In this document: one piece after another, positions 1 through 11,256 of the stretch
Layout: each line of letters begins with the position of its first letter
Numbering within the stretch: position 1 is the stretch's first letter
Origin: Lotus japonicus
Taxonomy: Eukaryota > Streptophyta > Magnoliopsida > Fabales > Fabaceae
Length of the DNA: 64,000 nt
Direction: 5' to 3'
Assembly: GCF_012489685.1 (NCBI RefSeq)
Contig: NC_080044.1
Coordinates: forward strand, 55,171,507 to 55,235,506
The notes under the pieces: model-generated
What the model was told of the DNA's origin: nothing
The model's database searches: none
Seen by the model: the letters and a program-made list of their open reading frames with translations, nothing else
Translations under genes and position numbers: made by a program

Positions 1-70
1 AACCCAGAAAACAAAACCTCAAATCCCAAATCCAGATATTCAGATGCTTCTTCAAGCCCCAAATCCCAAA

Positions 71-437
71 TCATGATCTTCCTCCCATCTCATTATTTTC
101 TCCAATTTCACCAAGCCTTTGATCAACAACACTAATGCCCTCCTCCTCCTCCTCCTCCTCCTCCTCCTCCTTGTCATCCTCGTCGATATCATCGTTCTTT
201 CGCCCTTGCTTCCTCTCCTCCTTCTCGCTCGGCATGGTCATGGAGGACAACTGTGAGCCAAGATCTGCGCGCCAGAACTTTCTTGGCATCACTAGTAAGG
301 TGCTTATTTGAACCTAATGCCTTCACAATATGCCTTGTTGCAGCAATCAAATTCTCATCCCTTTCCAGCTCCGAGATCACATGCTCAGACTCCTCAAAAG
401 CCATGGAGAAGAAGAACCAGACTTCAAAAAAGAACAA
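71..437 (-). pseudogene. EXO70-like exocyst subunit, N-terminal fragment captured in MULE
   Basis: Read on the minus strand, a peptide with MAFEESEHVISELERDENL, then IAATRHIVKALGSNKHL and SDAKKVLA, resembles the N-terminus of plant EXO70 proteins, which tether secretory vesicles to the plasma membrane. The reading continues in another frame as ADLGSQLSSMTMPSEKEE, then an acidic Asp/Glu run encoded by the (TCC)n tract, then GISVVDQRLGEIGE. The frame change lies at ctggcgcgcagatctt (about 275-290), where a few extra bases sit between 'VLA' and 'ADLG'. Only about 120 residues of a family usually over 600 aa long are present before the window edge. The AT-rich, gene-free bases 438-830 upstream are probably the captured 5' leader. 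The subfamily is uncertain. Confidence 0.5.
139..172. repeat. (TCC)n microsatellite
   Basis: About eleven uninterrupted TCC units. On the minus strand they encode the poly-Glu run of the EXO70-like fragment. Confidence 0.95.
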
Positions 438-1181
438 TCACCAAAACCAATCCTTCACCTCCAAAATCAAGATCAAAACTTCCTACTCCAGAAAACTCAA
501 TCAATAAATCCTACACCTACCCAGAACCACAAATTACTAAAACAAGCTTAGCATGACTCACCAACCAAATCCAAAAACAAAATTGCATATGGGTGAAAAG
601 AGCAACCTTCTTATCCCTGCATAAACCCAAAAAAAAGCCAAAATCATAGCAGAAGGAAAAAAAACCACTTTTTCATCAAAGATGCAAAGTAATACCGATT
701 AAATAAAGATCAAACACAAATACAATAACCCAGATGAATTGTATGTCAGTTGCGAGTTGAATGAGACAAGAAATTTGAGGATTGGAAGAAGCAAAGTGGT
801 GGTCGGATTTTGGAATTTTGGGATTTTTGGTCTGTTCTAGGGTTCTTCTTCTCTTATAAGGATAAAAGGGACTAAATTGAAGTTTCAATGTTTCCCCCCA
901 ATGTTCCAATCCACGTGGCTAGGAGAGATGCACACTTAACGTGCCAAATCATCGTCTCCGTTAACGTTCACTAACGGGAGCAGAGGCAGGGACCAATGTG
1001 ATCGGCGTTTGTCAGCTTCAGGGACTACGGACGACATTTCCTTAGAATAGGGACTAAATTGCCCGACGCTTGTAACTTTAGGGACCAAAGTGACCATTCA
1101 CCCGTTTTCTATATTAATTTTATCCGATCCATGTATATGTTTTCATTGATTCTCTATCTTGTTAATTCTTCAACATGCTAG

Positions 1182-2530
1182 GTATTTCCAAATTTATATG
1201 GAGACAGCCAGTTACGACTAACTAGCTATTGGACGGTAAGAATTTCATGTCAATGTATTTATATATGAGTAAGAGTTTATGAACATATATATGTTAAAAG
1301 AGTTCAAACATGCATATACATATGAGTTTTAAATACTATGCACCAACAACACAATTTTTTTTACATAATCATCTAATTAGAAAACATTAAACTATCATGT
1401 CAAACATTTTTATTTATAAGTTTTACCAAAAAAATAATTACACAATTTTAAACTGACTACGTATATACATAAAATCTTATTGTTTTTTATTTGGTACATC
1501 AAAAAGATAAATTGTACTCGTAAGGAATCGATCCCTGGACTTCCCCACCCAACTCACATGTCTCCTAGCTCTTACCACTTGAGCTATTATTTGGAGAAAA
1601 AAATCTTATGTGTTTAATTACTATGAACTGATAATGTAATTTTTTTTCAAAGTTATTTAATTAGAAATCATCAAATTAACATAAACATTCATGGACATAT
1701 GTGTATTAATTGAGTTTTATGTATATGCATAAAATTTTATATGTTTGTATGTATACTTAAAATTACTTAATTTTATATGTACTTAATTAAAAAAAATACA
1801 TGCAGGCAAATGGTTATAAAACTGGATGCTATAATGTTAATTGTCCGGGTTTTGTGCAAGTCAGTCCAGATTTCGCCATGGGATCTACCTTTGGACCGAC
1901 AAGCACCATTGGATCAGATTCTTCTGGGAAAGTTGATTTGCTTTTCAAAGTCCTACAGGTAAATTTGAATAAGTGTGCTAATTATTACACTACATTTGCT
2001 TCATTGGGAAGTTAACGATCTCTAACTGTCGTCTAAAATTAAGTGTGATTTTGATATGTGTATATGATTTTAACAACCCTACGTACAGATACATGTGCGA
2101 TTGATTAATCTCAAATATGACTAATTGTTTAAATGTATATATGCAGGATCGAACAACGGGTAATTGGTGGGTAATCATGGGTGGTAATAGTAACCTTATA
2201 GGGTATTGGCCTAAAAACATATTCACTCACTTAAAAGATGGGGCATCTTGGATTCAATATGGTGGTGAAACCTATACTACTCCTAATTTGACGAGTCCGC
2301 CAATGGGTAGTGGGAGACTGCCCCGGGAACATTTCAGAAACGCAGCTTACTTTAGTAATATTAAGATTGTAGATTCAGATTACAATGAAGTTGACATACA
2401 ACGTGAAGACATGGAGACTACTATTCTTACAAACCCAAATTGTTATGATCTCTTGTACCAAGGTTACCAAGGCAAGTCTCACAGACAAGCTTTTCTCTTT
2501 GGTGGGCCAGGCGGTCAATGTGGGCCATAA
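1182..2530 (+). CDS. Neprosin-family (DUF239) protein, copy A, last three exons
   Basis: Exons at 1182-1235, 1806-1958 and 2147-2530 (stop 2528-2530), all flanked by AG/GT and phase-compatible (54, 153 and 384 bp). The peptide runs VFPNLYGDSQLRLTSYWT, then ANGYKTGCYNVNCPGFVQV, then DRTTGNWWVIMGGNSNLIGYW, IQYGGETYTTP, PPMGSGRLP, NPNCYDLLY and ends GGPGGQCGP. These are the conserved blocks of the DUF239/neprosin domain, a secreted glutamic-peptidase-like family. Copy B shows that three 5' exons should precede; they are absent because a MULE (1-1103) sits in intron 3, and they may lie upstream of the window. The visible exons are open, so this may be a live gene with a large intron or a 5'-truncated relic. 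AATAAA lies at 2575-2580. The homology with copy B continues to about 3150. Confidence 0.8.
1480..1599 (-). mobile_element. tRNA-derived SINE with 9-bp TSD
   Basis: The minus strand reads TAGCTCAAGTGGTAAGAGC (A-box-like) followed by GGGATCGATTCC (B-box-like), the layout of a tRNA-derived SINE with a pol III promoter. It is flanked by aaaatctta at 1471-1479 and 1600-1608. It sits in intron 4 of neprosin copy A and is absent from the same place in copy B (near 22262), which has an uninterrupted site. It therefore inserted after the duplication. Confidence 0.85.
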
Positions 2531-2727
2531 TTATATTCAAAGTTTTATTTAATGTAAAACAAAAAATTATATTGAATAAAATGTTGATTATGATTTTATA
2601 TAACGATTCACGAAGGTGATACCATTGGGGTCTGATAGAAAATTGCACAAAATCATCTTTACACAATTGATAGGATGTCCTATCCTTGAATGAGTCTTAA
2701 ATGTTGTCCTTGAAACATTCATATATA
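2531..2727. other. 3' flank of neprosin copy A
   Basis: AT-rich 3' flank with a polyadenylation-like AATAAA at 2575, paralogous to 23700-23900. No gene seen. Confidence 0.6.
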
Positions 2728-2992
2728 CTCCATCCGTTCCTATTTAACTGTTCACTTTGAGTGGATGCACACATATTAAGGGTGTGATTAATTTTGTTGA
2801 TTTTTAGAAAAAGTGACGGTTATTTTTCTATTTTACCCTTTAAAGTGTGTGTTATCTCTCCTCATTTATTGTACTGACAAGGACATTTATTGTAAAAACA
2901 TCATTTAATGCTCTCTTGAAATGTTAAGTAGACAGTTAAATAGGAAAAAAAAAATTTCTTCAAAGTTGACAGTAAAATAGAAACAGAGGGAG
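2728..2992. mobile_element. Stowaway-like MITE, TA target duplication
   Basis: The left end reads ctccatccgttcctatttaa and the right end reads aaatagaaacagagggag, which are imperfect inverted repeats of the CTCCNTCCGTTCC type. TA dinucleotides flank both ends (2726-2727, 2993-2994). It lies in the 3' flank of copy A and is absent from the matching place after copy B. No ORF. Confidence 0.85.
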
Positions 2993-3139
2993 TAATAGCT
3001 TAACTCATTACATATAAAAATAAAGTTGTAAAGTATTTGAATAATATAAAATATGTAGAGATAAATAAATAAATTTTATAATTTTAGTAATAATCAACTT
3101 TTTAATTTCATTTCATTCCTTTTATATTAGGGGTAAGAA

Positions 3140-3470
3140 AGTCAACGTAAGTTGTGGTACCACTGACGAGATACTTGCTGTAGTCCAAAAATGGATTTTG
3201 TCAATTTGCAAACGGTATCCTTTGGGTCTCCTGACACAAAGTTTCGTGGTTGTACCATATAGATTGTCTCATCAATGTTGCCATTGAGAAATGTTGTCTT
3301 GACATTCATTTGATGGAGATCCAAATCATAATGTGCAACAAGATCCATGATTGTCATAAAAGAGTCTTTCTATGAAACCGGAGAGAAAGTCTCTTTAAAG
3401 TCAATCCCTTCCTTTTGAGGATAACCCTTAGTCATAAGATGAGCCTTATATCTCTTCATATTACTGTTAG
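3140..3470 (-). mobile_element. Ty1/copia reverse-transcriptase fragment
   Basis: The minus strand encodes KGIDFKETFSPVS, an in-frame stop, then LVAHYDLDLHQMNVKTTFLN, GNIDETIYMVQP and FGLQQVSRQWY. This is the fingers/palm start of a copia-type reverse transcriptase. About 110 residues survive, with no LTR or integrase nearby, so this is a relic. Its left edge coincides with the end of the homology between neprosin copies A and B (~3150), so it marks the breakpoint. Confidence 0.85.
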
Positions 3471-3961
3471 AATCCCGCTTGGTCTGATTATGTGATTTTT
3501 AATAATGAAATCTATCTTTCCTATGTGAAAAATGTGAGAAAAATTAGATGTGTTCGTTAGTGTTCAACAGAAAGAAATGCTAATGCAAAACACTCTTCTA
3601 GATTAGAGATTTAACTTGAGGAAATGTATTTGTCGACAAAAATTTTAATTATTTAATTCAAAATAATATCATAGAAGAAAATTTAGTGTTAATTCTGAAC
3701 TTTTTGGACGAAGATGGAGCCTGGGGGTATCTTCTCAACTTCTCCTCTCGCCTCTAAATATATTGAATAGTCTTCATCCAATTATTTCAATATTCTTTCA
3801 AACTAAAATCTTAAAAGGGAACAATAATTAAAATATTTCAATTTAATTTCTCAATATTGTTTTTTAAATTTTATGTTGATTCATCTAAACTCAGACTTAA
3901 AATGCTCCCCAAATCCTAGTCAAGATATATTTCATCAAGTTGTTTAGGTTTTGAGGAATTT
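3471..3961. other. AT-rich spacer
   Basis: No ORF, RNA gene or recognisable repeat seen. Confidence 0.4.
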
Positions 3962-6425
3962 CTCTTTTTTTTTTTTGACAGCAAACATAAACATTCCATT
4001 AATCAATAAGAGACATAATGTCTTTAAGTACAAAAGGTTGAATACAGAGAGGAGTAAATCCAATCCATACTCTGTCATCATTATCCAACGAGAATCTAGA
4101 TAGATGATGAGCCACCATGTTTGCATTCCTACTGATATGAACAATAGAAAAAGAAAGAAAACTATTGGACAAACTACTTATATCTTGCAGAACATATCCT
4201 TGATAAGTACTATGTAAACTCTTATGAAGCGCAGCATCAACCACCCTCTTGCAGTCTGATTCCACAATCACTGATAAAAAGCCATGGCTTAGTGCAAATT
4301 CAAGTCCAAACTTAAGAGCACACGCTTCAGCATATTCCGCTCCAAACCCAGCTGTGAGCACCCTTGTTGCAGCAGCTACTACGTTGCCATAATGATTTCG
4401 AATCACAGCTGCTAAACCCCATGACGAACCCATGCCTGATGCATCCACACTAATCTTAACAAATTGATTCGGAGGAGCTACCCATTGCTGATTCATTCTC
4501 ACAGCCACACCCGAAACCCCCTGCTGCAATTGATGTTGCGATTGCTGATAAGAAAACAGAGACTCCATAGCATGTGATACCACATCAAGTTCAGAGGTAT
4601 GTTTATCATCAAAACATAAAGAATTACGGGCACGCCATATATGGTAACAAGTTGCTGCCAGGATTTCGCCTACTTCCAATGGAGCATTCAGCAATAAATC
4701 ACGACACCAATCACTTACACATTGAGATGCTTCATCTGGCCACTTGAAACCCAGAGGCGACACAAACCAAACCCTGCGCACCCAAGAGCAATCCCTTAAC
4801 ACATGTTCCATAGACTCCACAACTTGATCACATCTTGGACAGAATATTGGACATCTTACACCACGATTCCATAGTCGTTGGCGCGTAGGCACAATTCGCT
4901 TCACAATTTTCCATAAAAAATGTGCAAACCGTGGTGGAACATTCAAACTCCAAATCCTCTGCCAAACATCATCACTATGATTATCTGAGGTAGAGCCATT
5001 GTCTTGTGTCTGCCATTCTCTAATGCATTTGTAGGCTGACTGAACAGAGAAAATACCAGATGGTGTGGCGGCCCAAACAAGACTATCATCATGCGACCGA
5101 TCACTTAAAGGAATCTGAATAATTTTTTGTGCCTCAAATGGAAGGAAAATTTCATGCACCATATCTGATCTCCAAGATTTATTAGAATGATCAATAAGTT
5201 CAAAAACATGAGATAATGCACAAACAGAAGGCTTAGGCGTCCACACTTTGAAACCTTGCTGATTGGACAGCCAATTATCCTCCCATATTCTCACCCCCAT
5301 ACCATCACCAATACGCCAGAAAGAGCCTTTCCTTACCACCCATGTCGCTTGTTGAATACTCCTCCAAGTATAACTAGGTAAGGCACCAGTAGAAGCATCA
5401 AGAATAGATGAGCGAGGAAAATACCTAGCCTTTAAACATCTTGATACCAATGAATCAGTACATGTAGCCAAACGCCATCCTTGTTTTGCAAGTAGCGCAT
5501 CATTAAAAGCCTTGAAACTTCTGAATCCCATCCCTCCATCTTTCTTTGGTTTGCATAAAGAGTCTCACTTAACCCAATGAATCTTTCTCTCACCTTGTTT
5601 GCTACCCCACCAAAATCTACTGATCATGCTCTCTATGTGTTGACATAAACCCACAGGCAATGCAAAACAACTCATAACATAAGTTGGAATTGCTTGGGCA
5701 ACTGATTTAATCAACACCTCCCGTCCTGCCATGGATAAAGCTTTTTCCTTCCATCCCTTCTGTTTCTTCCATACCCTTTCTTGAATGAAATTAAAAACTT
5801 GTGATTTTGATCTGCCAACAAAAGCAGGTAAACCAAGATACTTAGACTGAACCTCAACTGCCTTTACTTTTAATCTTCCTTGGATGACATGTTTACTTTC
5901 TTCTAGAACATTTCGGCTATAAGAGATTTCAGATTTATTTAAGTTCACAAGTTGACCTGAAGTTTGTTGGTATGCAATCAATATCTGGTTCACAACTTCC
6001 ACCTCTTCTTCTTCTGCCCGGAAAAATAACACACTATCATCTGCAAAGAAAAGATGAGAAACTTCTGGTGCTTGGGGGGTTAAACGAATCCCATGAATTG
6101 CTTGACACTCTTGAGCTTTTAGAAGAAGACCAGAAAGCACCTCAGCACAAAGAATAAAAAGATATGGAGATAATGGATCACCTTGGCGCAAACCTCTAGA
6201 AGAATTAAAAGTGACTCCTGGTCTGCCATTTAAAAGCACAGAAAAAGAAGCAGTAGAGACACATCTCATAATCAGATCAGTCATCCGCTGAGGAAAACCC
6301 ATTGAAGTCAGTACAGCACGCAAAAACCCGCATTCAACTCTATCATATGCCTTTGCCATGTCTAATTTCAAACCCACATATCCAATTTTGCCTAATACTC
6401 TCTTTCTCTTTTCTTTTTGTAATTT
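3962..6425 (-). mobile_element. 5'-truncated LINE (L1-like non-LTR retrotransposon)
   Basis: On the minus strand the element runs from within ORF2 (about 6425) to a poly-A tail, seen as a T run at 3963-3976. The 5' break falls just upstream of the RT palm, as expected for truncated target-primed reverse transcription. The short phrase tttctctttt occurs at both edges and may be the TSD, but overlap with the T-rich tail makes this uncertain. It lies between the copia scrap and the first visible E2F-like exon. Confidence 0.9.
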
Positions 6426-6437
6426 AGTGACATACAC
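3999..6437 (-). pseudogene. LINE ORF2: reverse transcriptase, zf-RVT and RNase H domains
   Basis: One reading frame, broken only by a TGA at 5565-5567 where the family normally has Trp (HWVK-stop-DSLCKPKKDGG). In order it shows RT motifs LKLDMAKAYDRVE, RQGDPLSPYLF and FADDSVLF, a zf-RVT region with FAHFLWKIVKRIVPTRQRL and CPRCDQVVESMEHVL, and a C-terminal RNase H (VDASGMGSSWGLAAVIRN, AEYAEACALKFGL, IVESDCKRV). The N-terminal endonuclease is missing because of 5' truncation. The single nonsense change suggests a fairly recent insertion. Confidence 0.9.
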
Positions 6438-6859
6438 ATGAGTGTAACAAATTTTGAATGTATGTTACTGTTAGTGAATGAATGAAGAGAATTAGCATGG
6501 AAGTAACACTATTACTGAAATTATTTGAAAGAAATTAATATTTATAAGTTAACATTCATAAAATATTTTATTTATTTGATTTTTCTAACATGTTTTGCAG
6601 ATAACCGAAGGGAAAAACCTCTGGCCCTGCTCACTCAGAATTTTGTCAAAAGCTCTTCCTCTGCTCTAATGTAAGTCTTACCAAGTTTCTTGCATGTTCC
6701 AAGTTCTATGTTTCTTTTAACTAGCATCGAATATAGCAGATATGTTAAAGTAGAAGTTAAACATGGTCACTCTACTCTGCAGGTGGAAATGATATCCCTT
6801 GATGATGCAGCGAAATTGCTACTTGGCCGGGGATGCCCATAATTCATCAATAATGAGAA

Positions 6860-8114
6860 GTAAGCAATCCAATGATTCATTCATTTGTTTGTTATCGATT
6901 GCCCAAAGAAGAAGCCTGAAACTTCTTCACTTTTTTTTTTTTTTTGGTGAATTCTGTGGTGCATGTGGGAAAATGTGGGTGTGGTGCCTCCATGAGGCCT
7001 ATCAAATAGGAAAGTGACATGTGGCCACTATTGCATCTAATTTTTAATTTTCATCTATTTTAGCATTTTTCCAATAATTCGAAAATATTTCTGATATTAA
7101 TTTTGGAAAGGGTTTTTTAGCAATTATTAGAAAGTTGCCTATGGTTAATATGGATTTTTACCATGAGTGAGATTTAGATTGAAGATTGAATTAGACATTG
7201 CTGGTTCATATTCTATTATTCTTGGTTCATCTTCAACACACCAGTAAACCCTAATTTCATGCTTCTTCATCATCTGCCATTCTTCATCTTTCAGAGAAGA
7301 GAACCAAATATCACCATTTGCGTCTTCCATTTTCGTCCTCTTTCACTTATCAAGATCAAGGTGCGATGAAGCTGACTGAAACGACGTTTTGGGGATCGAG
7401 TCCTATTTGGTGGTTCATCTTCCATGGTATTTGAAAATTATGGTTTGAAGGTTTAAGCTGTTGGACACGAGGTCGATCTCGCGGAGGTGGGAAGACAGAG
7501 GGGTTAATGGCTTCTGTTGTTCGTTTGGGTTTAGGATTTGGGTCGAGTAAGACCTTTGTTTGGACTGAGATGAGGCGATTGTCTCGGATGGGGTCGGCGG
7601 TTCACGGTGGGTGGAGGATGCGGCGACCGTTGGGCACCCCACTGTCACCCGACCATTACTCTATGAGGCTCTTCTCATATGGTTGATAATTTCCATTTTT
7701 TGTTTTTGGTTTGGATTCCAATTACCGTCCAATTTTGAAGAATCCCTGCTCAGGTTTTGCAGCTTTGGTCTTTTTTATGCAGTTCTCGAAGTAGGAGCAA
7801 AGAGAACCTGAAGGTTGCGTTACACAGGAATTTTTCTTTGACAAGTTTGGCAGTCTCAAAACTCAGTCTTTTTCCTTTTTTTATGGTTAGTGGGTTTCAG
7901 TTGAGTTATTGTTTTGTTGCTTGTGTTGAATGTGTGTGTTTGGTTTATGCTGTCTTTGGTTAATTGTATCAAATCTTGTTCATATACTTCTGCCATTTAA
8001 AGATTCTCCCAATAATATAAGTTAATTGAATATTAATCGCTGCTTGCATCATATGGCGGTATGGCCAAAAAAATTGAAATCTCCAGCAGAAATTGCATTT
8101 TGAACATATGCTCA
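6860..8114. other. Intron interior, no gene recognised
   Basis: A T run at 6930-6946 may be a LINE tail. Minus-strand open stretches near 7145-7330 and 7415-7648 begin near CTTC-rich, 5'-leader-like sequence but match no family I know. Possibly captured gene debris. Confidence 0.3.
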
Positions 8115-8130
8115 AAGTGCAAACATGAGT

Positions 8131-8270
8131 CTCATGCTTGCTCCCCTGTTTTTGCTCTGTTTCTTTTGCTTTACTTATCTGGTCTCATGCTCTTTTTGAG
8201 CTGTACTTGTACAATTTTTAGCACCTCTGGTGCTCTTATTTATACTATTAATTGGCTTACCCAAAAAAAA
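8131..8270 (+). mobile_element. Short LINE/SINE 3' end with poly-A and 16-bp TSD
   Basis: About 140 bp ending in ten A residues, flanked by identical 16-bp copies of aagtgcaaacatgagt at 8115-8130 and 8271-8286. This is the signature of target-primed retrotransposition of a heavily truncated element. Confidence 0.85.
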
Positions 8271-8286
8271 AAGTGCAAACATGAGT

Positions 8287-9050
8287 TCCATCTCCATCCA
8301 TTAACTGTATCTGCAAAAGTTTAACCTTCATCAATGAGAATATAAAATTACACAATAGCCTTCATCAATGAAATCTTATTCTTAATAGTTAATAGTACTT
8401 GTTTATTGACATCCTAGTGATCGGAGGATTTTTCTCCAATACATCTTAAGAACTTGCATAGATAGTCATAGTGTACAATGTACATTGCACTGATCTTGTA
8501 ATTGAATTTGTACAACTTCTATCGTACTGATACTCTTGGATTTTGGCCTTCATTTCATTTTTTGTTTTTTGGTATCTTGCTTGAACTGAACCTCAGATAT
8601 CTTTAGCTTTCCTCATCTATAAGAAATTTTGTTGCAGATGCTCTTTATTTGTATTGTATGTTTGTAGCGGTTTATAACCCTCACCTTCATTCACTACAAT
8701 GCTCACTGATTGCGAATGAGATTTAGCAGCAACTTGTGGAGGTCATTGACCGCCACTAAACTACTTCCTGATAGAAAAATTAATTTTCACTTCTAAATTC
8801 AACAAGCATACTTCCGAGGTGGGTTTTTAGATCCACCTCACAAACTTCCACTTCCAACAATCACATATAAATCATGGTTACAAAGTTACAAAAAGATGAA
8901 ACTATTGAAGACAAAAAAAACTTTAAAGCAGTCAAGTTTTAGCTTAGTGTATTTCCTTTATTTTACAAAATAAAATTATATTCCAAAAATAATAATTAAA
9001 ATACTATCTTATATTTATCTTATTTAATTTTTTTATCTTTATTTGTTTAA
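8287..9050. other. Intron interior
   Basis: AT-rich. It includes a short ccgccactaaacta phrase at 8749 that recurs near 10810. No coding evidence. Confidence 0.3.
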
Positions 9051-9052
9051 TA

Positions 9053-9308
9053 CTCCTTTTGTTCCTTAATAACTTTTACTTTAAGGAATATCATTTAATA
9101 TTCTTATTTTATTAAAATTACCATCTAACTTCCTATTATATTCTTTATCGCTCTTATTAATTTTAACCTTTCAATATTCCTACCACCATTAAATTAAAGG
9201 TCGAATTCGTAAAACATGATTAATGCTCTCTTAAAATTGTAAAAGTGACAATTAAATAGGAACAAGAAAAAAGATAAAAATAGTGACACTTATATAAAAA
9301 CGAAATAA
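9053..9308. mobile_element. Degenerate Stowaway-like MITE
   Basis: The left end tactccttttgttccttaa and right end aaaaacgaaataatca are diverged versions of the ends of the MITE at 2728-2992. The internal phrase 'aatgctctc-aaa-t-gaca-ttaaatagga' is shared. Older than that copy. Confidence 0.55.
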
Positions 9309-9310
9309 TC

Positions 9311-10195
9311 ATGAGGCCCAATAAGGTATTTCTTCGAATTTCTCACCATCGGGACTCATGTTGGGCCACCACTCTTCCTTATGAGGCCCAATAAGATCTT
9401 TCTTCGACTTTCCCAGCACCGTGACTCATGTTGGGCCACTCTTTCTTATGAGGCCCAATATGGTCTTCTTCGACTTTCCCATCATCGGGACTCATGTTGG
9501 GCCACTCTTCCTGATGAGGCCTAATATGGTCTTTTCCCGACTTCCCCATCACCGGGACTCATGTTGGGTCACTCTTCCTGATGAGGCCTAATATGGTCTT
9601 TCTTCGACTTCCCCATCACCGGGACTCATGTTGGGCCACCACTCTTCCTTATGAGGCCCAATATGGTCTTCCTTTGACTTTCCCATCATCGGGACTCATG
9701 TTGGGCCATCACTCTTCCTCATGAGGCCCGGTATGGTCTTCCTTTGACTTCCCCATCACCGGGACTCATGTTGGGCCACCACTCTTCCTCATGAGGCCCA
9801 ATATGATCTTCCTTCGACTTTCCCATCACCGGGACTCATGTTGGGCAACTCTTCCTTATGAGGCCTAATATGATCTTTTTTCGACTTCCCCATCACCGGG
9901 ACTCATGTTGGGCCACCACTCTTCCTTATGAGGCCCAATATGGTCTTCCTTCGACTTTCCCATAATCGGGACTCATGTTGGGCCACCACTCTTCCTTATG
10001 AGGCCCAATATGGTCTTCCTTCGACTTTCCCATCATCGGGACTCATGTTGGGCCACCGCTCATCCTTATGAGGCCCAATAAGGTCCAATAATGTCTTTCT
10101 TCGACTTTCCCATCACGGGGGCTCATGTTGGACCATTCTTTCTTATGAGGCCCAATATGATCTTTCTTCGACTTCTCCATCACCAGTACCATCTT
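9311..10195. repeat. ~70-bp satellite-like tandem array, about 13 copies
   Basis: Each unit reads roughly atgaggcccaatatggtctt, ccttcgactttcccatcacc, gggactcatgttgggccacc, actcttcctt. Unit length varies from about 62 to 72 bp because the 'ccacc' step is sometimes missing. GGGCC(C/A) blocks at the unit joins are nearly palindromic (gttgggcc ... gaggcccaa). The array ends in a degraded unit containing an internal duplication (aataaggtccaataatgtc). It sits in the E2F-like pseudogene intron. Confidence 0.95.
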
Positions 10196-10199
10196 TTAC

Positions 10200-10790
10200 C
10201 TTTACCAGACATGATAAGGAAGCAATGACCCAAGAAGAGCCTTAGACATGACAAGGACTGACATTTACCCTTATCAGATCTGACAATGAAGGATGGTCCA
10301 ATACAAGTCTCTGACCTAAGGAATATATAAATGAACTATTTTTACCATTTTTAAATTATTTATAGCCTCGACATTGTTTTATAATAATGATTGTAAATTA
10401 TTATTTTTTGTCATTCACAGGTTAAAGGATACAGTGACGGTCTCTCTCGACAAATGATTTTCACAGGGTTCGATCTTATAATCTCACAGTTACAAGGATC
10501 TAGCTTGCTTACTGCTATATTAACACCATATTTAGTAGTTGCAAAATATTTGGCTTACTCGTGTTTCAACTTAAATAATTTCATCATAAAATCTAAATAA
10601 AAATTAAACATTATCGTTTTTAATACACAAATGTATAAATATTTTATTATATATGTAATATGTTACTAATGCGTGTAGTATAATATACATAAACCAAATT
10701 AATTAAATTATTTATTTGTCGTCTATGTAGGAAAAGTTTTTATTTGAAATTACATTGGCAAAAATATGATTCCGCTAGCGGTTTGTGTTA
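10200..10790. other. Spacer after the tandem array
   Basis: Contains two related phrases (ttttacctttaccagacatg, catttacccttatcagatct) and a TATA-like tatataaatg at 10325. Together with the array this could be part of a retrotransposon LTR, but no partner LTR or coding region was found. Confidence 0.3.
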
Positions 10791-10864
10791 AGTTTCTAAC
10801 AGCCTGTAACCGCCACTATTTACGCAAAAATAGTCTTCAATTCTGAGCCACACAACTAATCGCC

Positions 10865-11256
10865 ACAATTGTTCAATCAGTGCAAAAGCAACAAAACAAT
10901 TTCCACCCACTCCTTTCTTCAATGCACATGAATGAATTTTTCCTCCCACCTGAATTTGTCTACCATCATTAAACTCTTCCCACACATATGAAAACATCCC
11001 AAAAGCTCCAAAGCAATTCCCAGAGTCCCACAAGTCCACCCATCACGGTCATCTAGGAAACCACATCTCTCTCAGGAATATCATCAAACAACTTGTGTGC
11101 ATCAAGCATGAAACCATATCTGACATGTATAAGCAAAATCATGTTCCTCATACACAGACTTGTTTCAAAGTTTGTTACTAAACATGACAATTTTATTGAA
11201 ACTAAATGTGTATCAAGAAAAATCAGAATTACGAACCATGGGTTCACTGAAAACAT
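10865..11256 (-). pseudogene. PPR protein gene fragment
   Basis: Minus-strand peptides RYGFMLDAHKLFDDIPERDVV, then after a stop and frame change DSGNCFGAFGMF, EEFNDGR, and GGKIHSCALKKGVGGNCFVAF match the repeat style of plant PLS-type pentatricopeptide proteins, which are organellar RNA-processing factors. Between EEFNDGR and the 'IHSCALK' repeat a block of about 15-20 residues typical of the family is missing. After ALIE the similarity stops. No targeting peptide or C-terminal E/DYW domain is present. A captured or relic fragment in the E2F-like intron. Confidence 0.7.

Larger units (their letters stand above)
1..1103. mobile_element. Right-hand part of a Mutator-like element (Pack-MULE type), left end outside window
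   Basis: Bases ~890-1103 form a terminal region of the kind seen at plant MULE ends: repeated 'gggactaaattg' and 'agggaccaaagtg' phrases, ending in ...gaccattcaccc. After position 1103 the sequence continues exactly like intron 3 of the second neprosin copy (compare 21553 onward), so this is an insertion in that intron. The matching terminal inverted repeat and target duplication must lie upstream of base 1. The interior carries the 5' part of an EXO70-like gene in reverse orientation (71-437) with its probable 5' leader at 438-830. MULE identity is inferred from terminal style and gene capture; no transposase is visible. Confidence 0.6.

Noticed and set aside
1495..1600. Possible tRNA gene on the minus strand
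   Set aside because: A and B boxes are present, but the sequence is bounded by a 9-bp TSD and does not fold into a full cloverleaf with a CCA-side stem. It is a SINE.
9311..10195. CRISPR-like array
   Set aside because: Units are contiguous tandem repeats without unique spacers, in a plant nuclear genome.
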